This document shows positions 1 through 6,684 of a DNA stretch of 13,373 nucleotides, piece after piece (position 1 is the stretch's first letter; each line of letters begins with the position of its first letter). The notes beneath the pieces were generated by a model. The model was given only the letters and a program-made list of their open reading frames with translations, made no database searches and was not told where the DNA came from. Origin of the DNA: Pseudomonadota bacterium (GTDB lineage Bacteria > Pseudomonadota > Gammaproteobacteria > Burkholderiales > Burkholderiaceae); the NCBI GenBank assembly GCA_029777935.1, contig JAKORH010000200.1, positions 1 to 13,373 on the forward strand. The letters run 5' to 3'. The position numbers and the translations under genes are program-made.

Positions 1-77
1 AGCGCGTGCACCTCGACCTCGCCCATCCGGTAGACCTTGGTCAGGCCGCGGGCGGTGAAGACGGAACCGGAATCCAT
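1..77 (-). CDS. ABC transporter ATP-binding protein, N-terminal fragment
   Basis: An ATG at 77-75 on the minus strand opens a frame that runs off the window edge. Its 25 complete residues begin MDSGSVFTARGLTKVYRMGE and continue VEVHA. The pattern 'GLTKVYRMGEVEVHAL' is the usual beginning of LolD/MacB/FtsE-type ATPases, with the aromatic residue of the A-loop (Y) just ahead of the MG-E-V stretch. The Walker motifs lie outside the window, so activity cannot be judged. The gene starts 111 bp after the serA stop on the same strand, with no clear terminator between them, so co-transcription is possible but unproven. The subfamily, lipoprotein release versus macrolide-type export, cannot be decided from this fragment. 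It resembles the start of the ATPase at 11648-12418, but it is a separate gene. Confidence 0.82.
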   Translation of the reverse strand, partial: MDSGSVFTARGLTKVYRMGEVEVHA

Positions 78-188
78 GGACACTAACGGCGCTCGACGCG
101 GTCGAGCCCATTCGCATCCTGAACCTGCGCCGGCCCACGGCGTTGAGCCGCGTCAGCCGCGGTGCCCCGCTACCGGGAACGCGCGCGG

Positions 189-1376
189 CTATGCCGTCTG
201 CGCCGGAATCGACCGCACCGACAGCACGCCGTAGATCGCGGCCAGCGCGTCGACCACCTTCTGCTCGATCGGGCTGTCGACGTCGACCAGCGTGTACGCC
301 ATCTCGCCGCGCGACTTGTTGACCATGTTGTGGATGTTCAGCCCGGCCATCGCCATCGCAGTGGAAATCTGGCCCAGCATGTTCGGCACGTTCGCGTTGG
401 CGATGCCGACGCGGTACGGCGATTCGCGCGCCATCTCCACGTTCGGGAAGTTCACCGCGTTGCTGACGTTGCCGTGCTCGAGAAACTCGCGCAGCTGGTC
501 GACCACCATGACCGCGCAGTTCTCCTCCGCCTCGGCGGTCGACGCGCCCAGGTGCGGGGTGGCAATCACGCCCGGCGCGCCGATCAGCCGCGGCGAGGGG
601 AAGTCGCAAAGGTAGACCTTCAGCCGCTGCTCGTTCAGCGCAGTGGCGACCGCGGCCTCGTCGACGATCGCGTCGCGCGCGAAATTGAGCAGCACCGCAC
701 CGGGCTTCATCACCGCCAGCCGCTGCTCGTTGATCAGCCCGCGCGTGGCAGGTACCAGCGGCAGGTGCAGCGTGACGAAATCGGAGTGCTTCAGCAGTTC
801 CTCGATCGAGTTCGCCTTGCGCACGCCGGAGGGCAGTCGCCACGCGGCGTCGACCGTGATCTCGGGGTCGTAGCCGATGACCTTCATGCCGAGCTTCAGC
901 GCGGTTTCCGCCACCAGACCGCCGATCGCGCCCAGTCCCACGATGCCGAGCGTGCGGTGCGGCAGTTCGACGCCGGCGAACTGCTTCTTGCCGTCCTCGA
1001 CGCGCGCGTCGAAGTCCCTGGCGTCGACCGGCAACGCGGCGACGAACTGCAGCGCCGGCACCAGGTTGCGCGCGCCGATCAGCAGCGCGGCAAGCACCAG
1101 CTCGCGCACCGCGTTGGCGTTGGCGCCGGGCGAGTTGAACACCGGCACGCCGCGCTTGGACATCGCCGCCACCGGGATGTTGTTGGTGCCCGCGCCCGCG
1201 CGGCCGATCGCCTTCACGCTCGGCGGGATGTCCATCGCGTGCATGTCCTGCGAGCGCACGAGGATCGCGTCGGGATGCTCGACGCTCTTGCCGACCGAGT
1301 ACAGCGAGTGCGGCAGCCGCGCCAGACCCGGGTGGGCGATGTTGTTCAGCGTCAGGATGTGGAATTTGGCGGTCAT
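189..1376 (-). CDS. serA: D-3-phosphoglycerate dehydrogenase (SerA-like)
   Basis: Predicted to oxidise 3-phosphoglycerate to 3-phosphohydroxypyruvate with NAD+, the first step of serine synthesis, in the cytosol. The product is 395 aa, close to the roughly 410 aa of the E. coli type. Visible features are the Rossmann motif GLGAIG (147-152), the catalytic Arg in NFARDAIVDE (R234), the His in TPHLGAST (H275), and a C-terminal ACT-like domain (about 322-392) that in relatives senses serine. The canonical FPxEP segment carrying the catalytic Glu reads DFPSPRL here, so that Glu is not visible. An in-frame GTG two codons upstream (1382) is possible. The ATG at 1376 is preferred because GAGAGT (1381-1386) sits 4 nt before it. 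The gene lies 108 bp downstream of serC on the same strand, with a palindromic repeat between. The family is firm; strict 3-phosphoglycerate specificity is inferred from the serC neighbour. Confidence 0.92.
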   Translation of the reverse strand: MTAKFHILTLNNIAHPGLARLPHSLYSVGKSVEHPDAILVRSQDMHAMDIPPSVKAIGRAGAGTNNIPVAAMSKRGVPVFNSPGANANAVRELVLAALLIGARNLVPALQFVAALPVDARDFDARVEDGKKQFAGVELPHRTLGIVGLGAIGGLVAETALKLGMKVIGYDPEITVDAAWRLPSGVRKANSIEELLKHSDFVTLHLPLVPATRGLINEQRLAVMKPGAVLLNFARDAIVDEAAVATALNEQRLKVYLCDFPSPRLIGAPGVIATPHLGASTAEAEENCAVMVVDQLREFLEHGNVSNAVNFPNVEMARESPYRVGIANANVPNMLGQISTAMAMAGLNIHNMVNKSRGEMAYTLVDVDSPIEQKVVDALAAIYGVLSVRSIPAQTA

Positions 1377-1391
1377 GAACACTCTCGATCG

Positions 1392-1477
1392 CCCTCACCC
1401 CCACCCTCTCCCACTGATGTGGGCGAGGGAGCTTCTGTCCTCTCTCCCCGATCACGGGGAGAGGGTCAGAGTGAGGG
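1392..1477. repeat. Composite palindromic repeat (CCCTCACC family), copy 1
   Basis: The outer arms CCCTCAC (1392-1398) and GTGAGGG (1471-1477) flank two internal hairpins. The first pairs CCCTCTCCCAC with GTGGGCGAGGG, with one mismatch. The second pairs CTCTCCCCG with CGGGGAGAG around ATCA. It lies wholly between the serC stop and the serA start. The same architecture recurs at 11645-11719, so this is a dispersed element of REP or MITE type. There are no open reading frames or target-site duplications that I can define. An RNA hairpin here could act as a partial terminator or a stability element between serC and serA. Confidence 0.8.
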
Positions 1478-1484
1478 GCTCAGG

Positions 1485-2576
1485 TTATCCGAACTTCTTC
1501 TCAAACTCGCGCATGTAATCGACCAGCGCCTGCACGCCTTCGATCGGCATGGCGTTGTAGATCGACGCGCGCATGCCGCCCACGGAGCGGTGGCCCTTCA
1601 GTTGCAGCAGGCTGCGCGCTTCGGCGCCTTTCAGGAATTCGGCGTCGAGCTTGTCGTCGCGCAGCTTGAACGGCACGTTCATCCGCGAGCGGTCGGCCTT
1701 CGCCACCGGGCTGGCGTAGAACGCGGTCGAGTCCAGGTAGTCGTACAGCAGCTTCGCCTTGGCGATGTTCTTCTTCTCGATCGCCGCCACGCCGCCCTGT
1801 GCCAGCAGCCATTCGAACACCAGGCCGGCGATGTAGATCGCGTAGGTCGGCGGCGTGTTCAGCATCGACTCGTTCTCGGCCTGCTCCTTCCAGTGGAACG
1901 CGCTCGGTGTGATCGGCAGCGCACGGTCGAGCAGCGCCCTGCGCGCGATCACCAGCGTCAGCCCCGCCGGACCGACGTTCTTCTGCGCGCCGCCGTAGAT
2001 CACGCCGTACTTCCGCACGTCGATCGGGCGCGACAGGATGTGCGACGACATGTCCGCCACCAGCGGCGCGTCGCCGACCTCGGGCGTGAAGTGGTACTCG
2101 ACGCCGCCGATGGTCTCGTTGGTGCATACGTGCACGTACGCGGCGCCCTGCGTCAGCTTCCACGTCTCGCGCGCCGGCACATAGGTGAAGTTGCGGTCTT
2201 CGCTCGAGGCCGCGACGTTGACCTGCGCGTACTTCTTCGCCTCCTTGATCGACTTCTTCGACCACTCGCCGGTGTTGACGAAGTCGATGACCTTGCGCTC
2301 GTTCGCGTCACCGCCCAGCAGGTTCATCGGCACGATCGCGTTCTCGCCGATCGCGCCGCCCTGCAGGAACAGCACCGCGTAGTCGTCGGGGATCGAAAGC
2401 AGAGTCCGCAGGTCGGCCTCCGCCTTGTGCGCGATGGAGATGAATTCCTTGCCGCGATGGCTCATCTCCATCACCGACATGCCGCTGCCGCGCCAGTCGA
2501 GCATCTCGTCGGCCGCGCGCCGCAGAACTTCCTTGGGCAGCACCGCGGGGCCGGCGCTGAAATTGAAGACTTGCAT
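1485..2576 (-). CDS. serC: Phosphoserine aminotransferase
   Basis: A PLP enzyme that transaminates 3-phosphohydroxypyruvate with glutamate to O-phosphoserine, and usually also acts in pyridoxal phosphate synthesis. At 363 aa it has the normal full length for the family. It begins with the family N-terminus ([18 protein letters not shown]). It has the [10 protein letters not shown] segment at 71-80 and the PLP-binding lysine in [11 protein letters not shown] (K199), and ends with the [15 protein letters not shown] block typical of SerC. The start at 2576 gives the conserved N-terminus. A modest GGAAA Shine-Dalgarno lies about 7 nt upstream. It sits 88 bp after the glutathione S-transferase and upstream of serA on the same strand, consistent with a serine-biosynthesis unit. 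It shows no oddity. Confidence 0.97.
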   Translation of the reverse strand: MQVFNFSAGPAVLPKEVLRRAADEMLDWRGSGMSVMEMSHRGKEFISIAHKAEADLRTLLSIPDDYAVLFLQGGAIGENAIVPMNLLGGDANERKVIDFVNTGEWSKKSIKEAKKYAQVNVAASSEDRNFTYVPARETWKLTQGAAYVHVCTNETIGGVEYHFTPEVGDAPLVADMSSHILSRPIDVRKYGVIYGGAQKNVGPAGLTLVIARRALLDRALPITPSAFHWKEQAENESMLNTPPTYAIYIAGLVFEWLLAQGGVAAIEKKNIAKAKLLYDYLDSTAFYASPVAKADRSRMNVPFKLRDDKLDAEFLKGAEARSLLQLKGHRSVGGMRASIYNAMPIEGVQALVDYMREFEKKFG

Positions 2577-2664
2577 GGGGATTTCCGGGTTGATGGGAAC
2601 GGACGGAGGGAAAAGACGGCTTCGGCCGCGACTTTACCGGAATCCCGCGGCCGCCCGGTCGCGG

Positions 2665-3306
2665 CTACCCGAAGTCGCGCGGGAAGTTGTGTTTCCAGAC
2701 GGCGACGAAGCGCACATCGGCGCCGGCGCGGCGCGCGATCGCCGCGAGCTTCGGCGTGTTCTCGTCGAACCACGCCCGGCCCGGCCGCCAGTGCGTCATC
2801 GTCGCGACGTAGATGTCGAGCGCGGAGAAGCGCTCGCCCAGGAACCACGGCGTGCCGGCCGGATCCTCGACGATCCGCCACAGGCGGCCGCGGTAGTCGT
2901 CGACGGTGGCACCGAATTCCCTGGCCGCAGCCTCGTCGCGCACGAAGCGGCGCGGATCGTCGGCGTAGGTGAAGGTCGGATAGACATTGGCAACCAGGAA
3001 CACGAGCCAGCGCAGGAACTGCGGCCGCGCGGGATGCGCGGTGGGCGGGACGAAGTCGTCGCACCCGGTCACGTCCGCCAGGTGCAGCGTGATCGCCGCG
3101 CCCTCGGTCATGACGGTGCCGTCCGGCAGCCGCAGCGTCGGCACCTGCGCCAGCGGGTTCACCTGCGCCAGGCCGCGGCGGCCCTCCTCCGAGGCGAACA
3201 GGTCGGGGACTTCCTCGTAGTCGAACGGCAATCCGAGCGCGGCGAGCTGCGCCTCGACGATCGCCGAGCCCCAGCCGGGGCGGCCGAACAGGCGGTAGGA
3301 CGTCAT
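2665..3306 (-). CDS. Glutathione S-transferase family protein
   Basis: The product is 213 aa, the usual size for a soluble GST. The N-terminal thioredoxin-like half (about 1-80) has the opening strand YRLFGRPGWGS, the cis-proline region QVPTLRLPDG (P56), and the glutathione-contacting segment MTEGAAI (E68, where many GSTs have E-S). The remainder is the all-helical C-terminal domain, with a W/F-rich segment PWFLGERFSALDIYVA that matches the N-capping box region of GSTs. A GTG- or ATG-initiated extension of 6 residues exists, but the Shine-Dalgarno at 3311-3316 fixes the start at 3306. Substrate is unknown; members conjugate glutathione or act as reductases or isomerases. It lies upstream of serC on the same strand and is divergent from the ACP-GNAT gene. 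A TATCAT sequence (3342-3337, minus) could be a -10 element, but no matching -35 was found. Confidence 0.9.
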   Translation of the reverse strand: MTSYRLFGRPGWGSAIVEAQLAALGLPFDYEEVPDLFASEEGRRGLAQVNPLAQVPTLRLPDGTVMTEGAAITLHLADVTGCDDFVPPTAHPARPQFLRWLVFLVANVYPTFTYADDPRRFVRDEAAAREFGATVDDYRGRLWRIVEDPAGTPWFLGERFSALDIYVATMTHWRPGRAWFDENTPKLAAIARRAGADVRFVAVWKHNFPRDFG

Positions 3307-3310
3307 GGCG

Positions 3311-3316
3311 CTCCTC
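3311..3316 (-). promoter_or_regulatory. Shine-Dalgarno of the GST gene
   Basis: GAGGAG on the minus strand lies 4 nt before the ATG at 3306. It decides this start over the codon six positions upstream, which would place the ribosome site inside the coding sequence. Confidence 0.75.
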
Positions 3317-3381
3317 GCTCGCACGAAACGGCACGCATGATATTGAAGCCGGTCGCGCGCCCGATCGCGGACGCAGAAGCC

Positions 3382-3401
3382 AGCCCGGATGTGTCCGGGC
3401 T
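3382..3401. other. Perfect hairpin in the GST/ACP-GNAT divergent region
   Basis: The 8-bp arms AGCCCGGA (3382-3389) and TCCGGGCT (3394-3401) pair perfectly around a 4-nt loop, TGTG. The hairpin sits 35 bp before the GTG start of the ACP-GNAT gene and 76 bp from the GST start. No T-run follows on either strand, so it is not a standard terminator. It may be an operator or a leader hairpin. If the ACP-GNAT gene began at the upstream ATG (3337), the hairpin would be coding; that is one reason I doubt the longer start. Confidence 0.55.
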
Positions 3402-3435
3402 AGACTCGCATGCGCGTCGCAGACGATCGAATCCC

Positions 3436-4221
3436 GTGGACCGCGAGCAGATTCGCCATGCCGTCTTCGCCGTGATCGAAGCGATCGCGCCGGATACCGA
3501 CGTGCGCAGTCTGCGTCCCGATCTGCCGCTGCGCCGGCAGATCGAACTCGACTCGATGGACTGGCTGAACGTGATCGCCGGCCTGCACGAGCGGCTGGCG
3601 GTCGACATTCCCGAGTCCGACTATGGGCGGCTGGCGACGCTGGATTCGATCGTCGGCTATCTGGCGGCGAAACCGGCTGCGGTCAAGCAAGAGCCGCCGC
3701 GCGCGTTCACGCAACTGCCGCACGCGCGCCACGAGATCAACTCGGTCGCGGTCGAAGTGCGGCCGATCCGACCGGACGACATGCCGCTGGAAGCGGACTT
3801 CGTGCAGCACATGTCGCCCGAGGGACGCTATCAGCGCTTCATGGTCACGGTGAAGACGCTGCCGGAGAAGAAACTGCACTACCTGACCGAGGTCGACCAG
3901 GTCCGCCACGTCGCGCTGGCGGCTACCGTCGAGCGCGACGGGCAACAAGCGCTGGTCGGCGTGGTGCGCTACATCGTCGATCCCGCCGGCACGGGTTGCG
4001 AGTTCGCGATCGCGCTCGACGACGCCTGGCAGGGCTCGGGGCTGGCGGGCATCCTGATGCTGACGCTGATCCGCGTGGCGCGCGCGCGCGGGCTGGCCAC
4101 GATGGAAGGATTCGTGCTCACGACCAACACGCGGATGCTGAAGTTCACGCGCCAGCTCGGCTTCACGCAGCAGCACGACCCGGAGGACCGCGACACCGTG
4201 CGCGTGCTGCTCAGGCTCTGA
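3436..4221 (+). CDS. Acyl-carrier-protein-like domain fused to GNAT acyltransferase
   Basis: The product is 261 aa from a GTG start, with two domains. Residues about 1-78 resemble an acyl carrier protein. A first helix (VDREQIRHAVFAVIEAIAP) is followed by the phosphopantetheine-attachment motif ELDSMDWLNV, with S40 as the expected attachment site. Helix 2 runs into the segment AVDIPESDYGRLATLDSIVGYL, read here across positions 50-72, as in ACPs. After a linker, residues about 100-261 form a GNAT domain of the kind found at the C-terminus of Pat/PatZ lysine acetyltransferases. It starts VEVRPIRPDDMPLEADFVQH and contains the acyl-CoA-binding loop WQGSGLAG. An in-frame ATG at 3337 would add 33 low-complexity residues and swallow a perfect hairpin. 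Neither start has a strong Shine-Dalgarno. The gene converges on the lipase-like gene and overlaps it by 11 bp. Function is inferred: acyl transfer to an amine from a tethered carrier or from acyl-CoA. The substrate is unknown. Confidence 0.8.
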   Translation: MDREQIRHAVFAVIEAIAPDTDVRSLRPDLPLRRQIELDSMDWLNVIAGLHERLAVDIPESDYGRLATLDSIVGYLAAKPAAVKQEPPRAFTQLPHARHEINSVAVEVRPIRPDDMPLEADFVQHMSPEGRYQRFMVTVKTLPEKKLHYLTEVDQVRHVALAATVERDGQQALVGVVRYIVDPAGTGCEFAIALDDAWQGSGLAGILMLTLIRVARARGLATMEGFVLTTNTRMLKFTRQLGFTQQHDPEDRDTVRVLLRL

Positions 4222-5374
4222 TCGCCGCAGCGCGCGCCGCAGCGCGCGCCGCGGCACTGCCACGCGCGATGGCCGCGGCGACGGCCTGCCACGTCGCGTC
4301 GAATGCGTCCGAGGTGAAGTCCGCGCCCGACGGCAGCCAGTCCGCCGTGCGCCCGCCCGCGAGCGTGTAGTGGCCGACCACGTCGAGGTGATCGGCGCGC
4401 GCGGCGTACAGCACGCGGCCGTGCAACTGGCTGAACGTCGGCACGATGCCGTCGTTGCTCGCCGGCGTGAGCGCGAAGCCGAGCGCGCGCTCGAGCGCCC
4501 GCCGCGCGGCGGCATGCGGTTCCGGATACGGATAGCGCGGATGCGGCCGCGCCGCCAGCGCGTGCAGCAGCCGGAACAGCGTGCGCAGCGCCAGGTATTC
4601 CGGCGCCAGCAGGTCCGTGTTGGGCAACCGCGCGCGCGGCTTCGGCACGGCAGTGACCACGCAGCCGTAGTCCACGCCCGCGCGATCGACCACCGCGGCA
4701 TTGAAGAGGTCCATGCCCTCCGGCGTCAACTGCAGCACCGCGCCCTGGTCACGCTTGATCTCGTCGAGATACCGCCACACCGCGCTGCCGCGGCTGAAGC
4801 GGATCCGGCGCAGCAGGCCGGCGGCGATGCGATCGAGCGGGCCTTCGGCGCGCCCGAGCAAGTCGTCGAGCCGCGCCACCAGCGCGAGCCCCTTCGCCGC
4901 CGCGAGGATCGCGCCGCGGCCCTGCCCCGATGTCGCCAGCGCGCTCGCGATCAGCAGCAGCGTCTGGCCCTGGATCGTCGCGAAGTGATTGGCCAGCGGC
5001 GTACCGTGATGCGGCGCGGCCACCGCGATCGCGGTGCGCGTGCGGCGGCCGATGCGCTCCGCGCTGTTATCGCCGCCGACCCTGACGCCGGGGCTAAGCA
5101 GCATGCGCACGTCGAGTCCGCCGGTCGAATGGCCGACGAAGTGCAGCTCGCGCGCGGCCAGCCCACCGCTGCGGATCACTGCGCGCAGCAGCACCTCGGT
5201 CCGGCGCGCGATCGACGCGGTCGGCTGCGTGCCGCAGCGGACGATGCGCGCAGCCACACCGCGCGCCCGCAGCGCGCGTTCAAGCGCGTGTTCGACGCGC
5301 TCGAAATAGCTCACGGCGCCGACCGACGAGAAGCCGAAGAATCCCGGCACCAGAAACACGAGCCGCTTGCCCAT
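4211..5374 (-). CDS. Lipase-like alpha/beta hydrolase
   Basis: The product is 387 aa. It has the oxyanion-hole motif LVPGFFGF (8-15) and the nucleophile elbow GHSTGG (81-86, catalytic S83). An APHHGTPLA segment typical of triacylglycerol lipases follows. A probable acid lies in SNDGIVPTFSQ and a probable histidine in ADHLDVVGHY. This is the layout of GHSxGG lipases, so ester hydrolysis of a lipid or polyester-like substrate is likely. There is no signal peptide or transmembrane segment, so it appears cytosolic. The C-terminus is an Ala/Arg tract (ARAAARAAAIRA) encoded by a 12-bp tandem repeat, and it overlaps the end of the convergent ACP-GNAT gene. The start at 5374 lacks a clear Shine-Dalgarno (GAGG is about 15 nt upstream). 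Upstream on the same strand lie the 60-bp tandem repeat and the Nudix gene. Confidence 0.85.
   Translation of the reverse strand: MGKRLVFLVPGFFGFSSVGAVSYFERVEHALERALRARGVAARIVRCGTQPTASIARRTEVLLRAVIRSGGLAARELHFVGHSTGGLDVRMLLSPGVRVGGDNSAERIGRRTRTAIAVAAPHHGTPLANHFATIQGQTLLLIASALATSGQGRGAILAAAKGLALVARLDDLLGRAEGPLDRIAAGLLRRIRFSRGSAVWRYLDEIKRDQGAVLQLTPEGMDLFNAAVVDRAGVDYGCVVTAVPKPRARLPNTDLLAPEYLALRTLFRLLHALAARPHPRYPYPEPHAAARRALERALGFALTPASNDGIVPTFSQLHGRVLYAARADHLDVVGHYTLAGGRTADWLPSGADFTSDAFDATWQAVAAAIARGSAAARAAARAAAIRA
4223..4252. repeat. 12-bp tandem repeat at the lipase 3' end
   Basis: CGCCGCAGCGCG occurs twice exactly (4223-4234 and 4235-4246), followed by a half copy, just inside the lipase stop. 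The period is a multiple of three and encodes a repeating Ala/Arg tail. It looks like slippage that lengthened the C-terminus. Confidence 0.8.
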
Positions 5375-5446
5375 ACGACCATTTTGGCCTCGACCCGGTC
5401 ATCGACACCGCGGCCGGGTCAATTCGCGGCGCGAAAGTCGCGGCTT

Positions 5447-5569
5447 TCACTGGACTACCCTCGCGCTGCGCGCTCGGGGATTCGCGCTTGGGGCGGCCCG
5501 GCGCGCTCACTGGACTACCCTCGCGCTGCGCGCTCGGGGATTCGCGCTTGGGGCGGCCCGGCGCGCTCA
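5447..5569. repeat. Perfect 60-bp tandem duplication with a 20-residue coding period
   Basis: Positions 5447-5506 and 5507-5566 are identical, and the first 3 bases of a third copy follow (5567-5569). The 60-bp period is a multiple of three. On the minus strand one frame reads, in each copy, SAPGRPKRES then PSAQREGSPV. That frame opens with an ATG (5570-5568) overlapping the TGA stop of the Nudix gene (5569-5567). It stays open to 5280, which would be a 97-codon ORF running about 95 bp into the lipase gene in another frame. I do not annotate that ORF as a gene because of the overlap. The repeat occupies most of the 192-bp space between the lipase start and the Nudix stop, and nothing else is recognisable there. 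Confidence 0.93.
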
Positions 5570-6025
5570 TGCGCAGCGCGCCTGCCGGCGCAACTGATCG
5601 AGGAACGCCGCCTGCCCCTTCTGGATCTTCAGTTGCGCCTCGTCGAGCGGAAACCAGGCGGCGCGATCGACCTCGGGGAATTCGCGCACCTGCCCCGACT
5701 TCGGCGGCCATTCGAGCGCGAACACATTGCTGCGCAGTTGCGCCGGATCGACTTCAGCGCGCAGCGCGAAGGCGTGGATCACCTTGCCGCTCCTCTGCCG
5801 AAGGGACGCCAGCGCGACGAACTCGCCGTCGACGGACATGCCGGTTTCCTCCCCGAACTCGCGCCGTGCCGCGGCGAGCGGCGTCTCGTCGTTGCCGAAC
5901 TCGCCTTTCGGAATCGACCACGCACCGTCGTCCTTGCGGGCCCAGAACGGTCCGCCCGGATGGACGAGGAACACCTCGAGCCGCCCGGCGCGCTCGCGGT
6001 ACAGCAGCAGTCCGGCGCTTTGCAT
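5567..6025 (-). CDS. Nudix hydrolase
   Basis: A 152-aa single-domain Nudix enzyme, predicted to hydrolyse a nucleoside-diphosphate-linked substrate in the cytosol. The full Nudix signature (G-x5-E-x7-REU-xEExGU) is met at 41-63, with the metal-binding core REFGEETGM. The flanking text MQSAGLLLYRER and FLVHPGGPFWARKDDGAWSI is typical of the subfamily described as predicted NTP pyrophosphohydrolases (COG4119-like, from memory). The start at 6025 is chosen because the family N-terminus begins there. Upstream codons in the same frame run through the divergent spacer and antisense to the stress-protein gene. The stop codon coincides with the edge of the 60-bp tandem repeat. The substrate cannot be predicted. 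Confidence 0.93.
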   Translation of the reverse strand: MQSAGLLLYRERAGRLEVFLVHPGGPFWARKDDGAWSIPKGEFGNDETPLAAARREFGEETGMSVDGEFVALASLRQRSGKVIHAFALRAEVDPAQLRSNVFALEWPPKSGQVREFPEVDRAAWFPLDEAQLKIQKGQAAFLDQLRRQARCA

Positions 6026-6050
6026 CGCGATCGAGCGTACCGCGCTTTCG

Positions 6051-6082
6051 CGCGACGGTCGCCGCGACGGTCGCCGCGACGG
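6051..6082. repeat. 12-bp tandem repeat in the Nudix/stress-protein divergent spacer
   Basis: CGCGACGGTCGC occurs twice exactly (6051-6062 and 6063-6074), followed by 8 more matching bases. It lies in the 124-bp spacer between two divergent genes, where promoters for both must be, so copy number could alter their spacing. I could not identify convincing -35/-10 elements. Confidence 0.8.
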
Positions 6083-6149
6083 CATCTTTCGCGCGCGGCG
6101 GACTTCTGCAACCATCGCCTTGACGTCCGGACCGACGAGGAAGAACGAC

Positions 6150-6569
6150 ATGCGCACCCTGATCGCCTTCGACGGCAGCGAACACGCGCTGCGCGCGATC
6201 GATTTCGTCTGCCGCCATCCGCACATCCTCGGCGACCGCGCGCAGGTCACCGTGGTTTTCGTCACCACGCAGTCGCCGCTGCGCGCGGTCGCGGCGCTCG
6301 GCGCCGAGGGTTCGGCACCGCTGCCCGCCGATGCCGGGCGCACCGCGAAACCGGCGCTGGCAAAGCTGCGCGAGTGCGGCATCGAGGCGACGCTGGCAGA
6401 CCTCACCGGCGACGCCGGGCTGGAGATCTGCCAGCTCGCGAGCGACGACAGCTACGACCTGGTCGTGATCGGCTCGCACGGGCGCGGACTGCTGAAGCGC
6501 GCCGTGCTCGGCTCGGTCGCCGAACGCGTGCTGACCCACTGCAAGGTGCCGGCGCTCATCGTGCGCTGA
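6150..6569 (+). CDS. Universal stress protein (UspA domain)
   Basis: A 139-aa single-domain USP. It opens MRTLIAFDGSEHALRAIDFV, with the conserved Asp of the nucleotide site (D8). Near the C-terminus it carries the ATP-binding pattern G-x2-G-x9-G-S (G108, G111, G121-S122) in IGSHGRGLLKRAVLGS. That makes it an ATP-binding type rather than the UspA type that does not bind ATP. It ends in the family's usual strand (VPALIVR). A Shine-Dalgarno GAGGAAG (6137-6143) lies 6 nt before the ATG and supports the start. The protein is cytosolic and probably protective or regulatory under stress; no partner is evident. It is divergent from the Nudix gene and convergent with the RimI-like GNAT gene. Confidence 0.95.
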   Translation: MRTLIAFDGSEHALRAIDFVCRHPHILGDRAQVTVVFVTTQSPLRAVAALGAEGSAPLPADAGRTAKPALAKLRECGIEATLADLTGDAGLEICQLASDDSYDLVVIGSHGRGLLKRAVLGSVAERVLTHCKVPALIVR

Positions 6570-6684
6570 CGCGCAGCGGCTTGACCCTCAGGTCCTTGAC
6601 GATGTCGTCCGGAAAGCCGCGGATCTCCGCGCTATCCGCGCTGCCGGGCGCGAGCCTCGAGGCGCAGCGCGCGGTCGCTCGGCG

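Noticed and set aside
162..2972. A plus-strand open frame of 936 codons across the serA-serC region
   Set aside because: Its product is Arg/His/Asp-rich low-complexity sequence and lies antisense to serA, serC and the GST gene, all of which have clear family motifs. It is an effect of high GC content.
3337..3342. TATCAT on the minus strand as the -10 of the GST promoter
   Set aside because: The spacing and -35 side are GC-rich with no TTGACA-like match, so I only mention it in the GST entry.
5280..5570. A 97-codon gene starting in the 60-bp repeat after the Nudix gene
   Set aside because: It overlaps the lipase N-terminus by about 95 bp in another frame, and beyond the repeat the sequence shows no domain. 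I kept it as a repeat finding only.
6570..6684. Intrinsic terminator between the convergent stress-protein and GNAT genes
   Set aside because: Only short GC-rich hairpins without a T-run are present, so no terminator can be supported.
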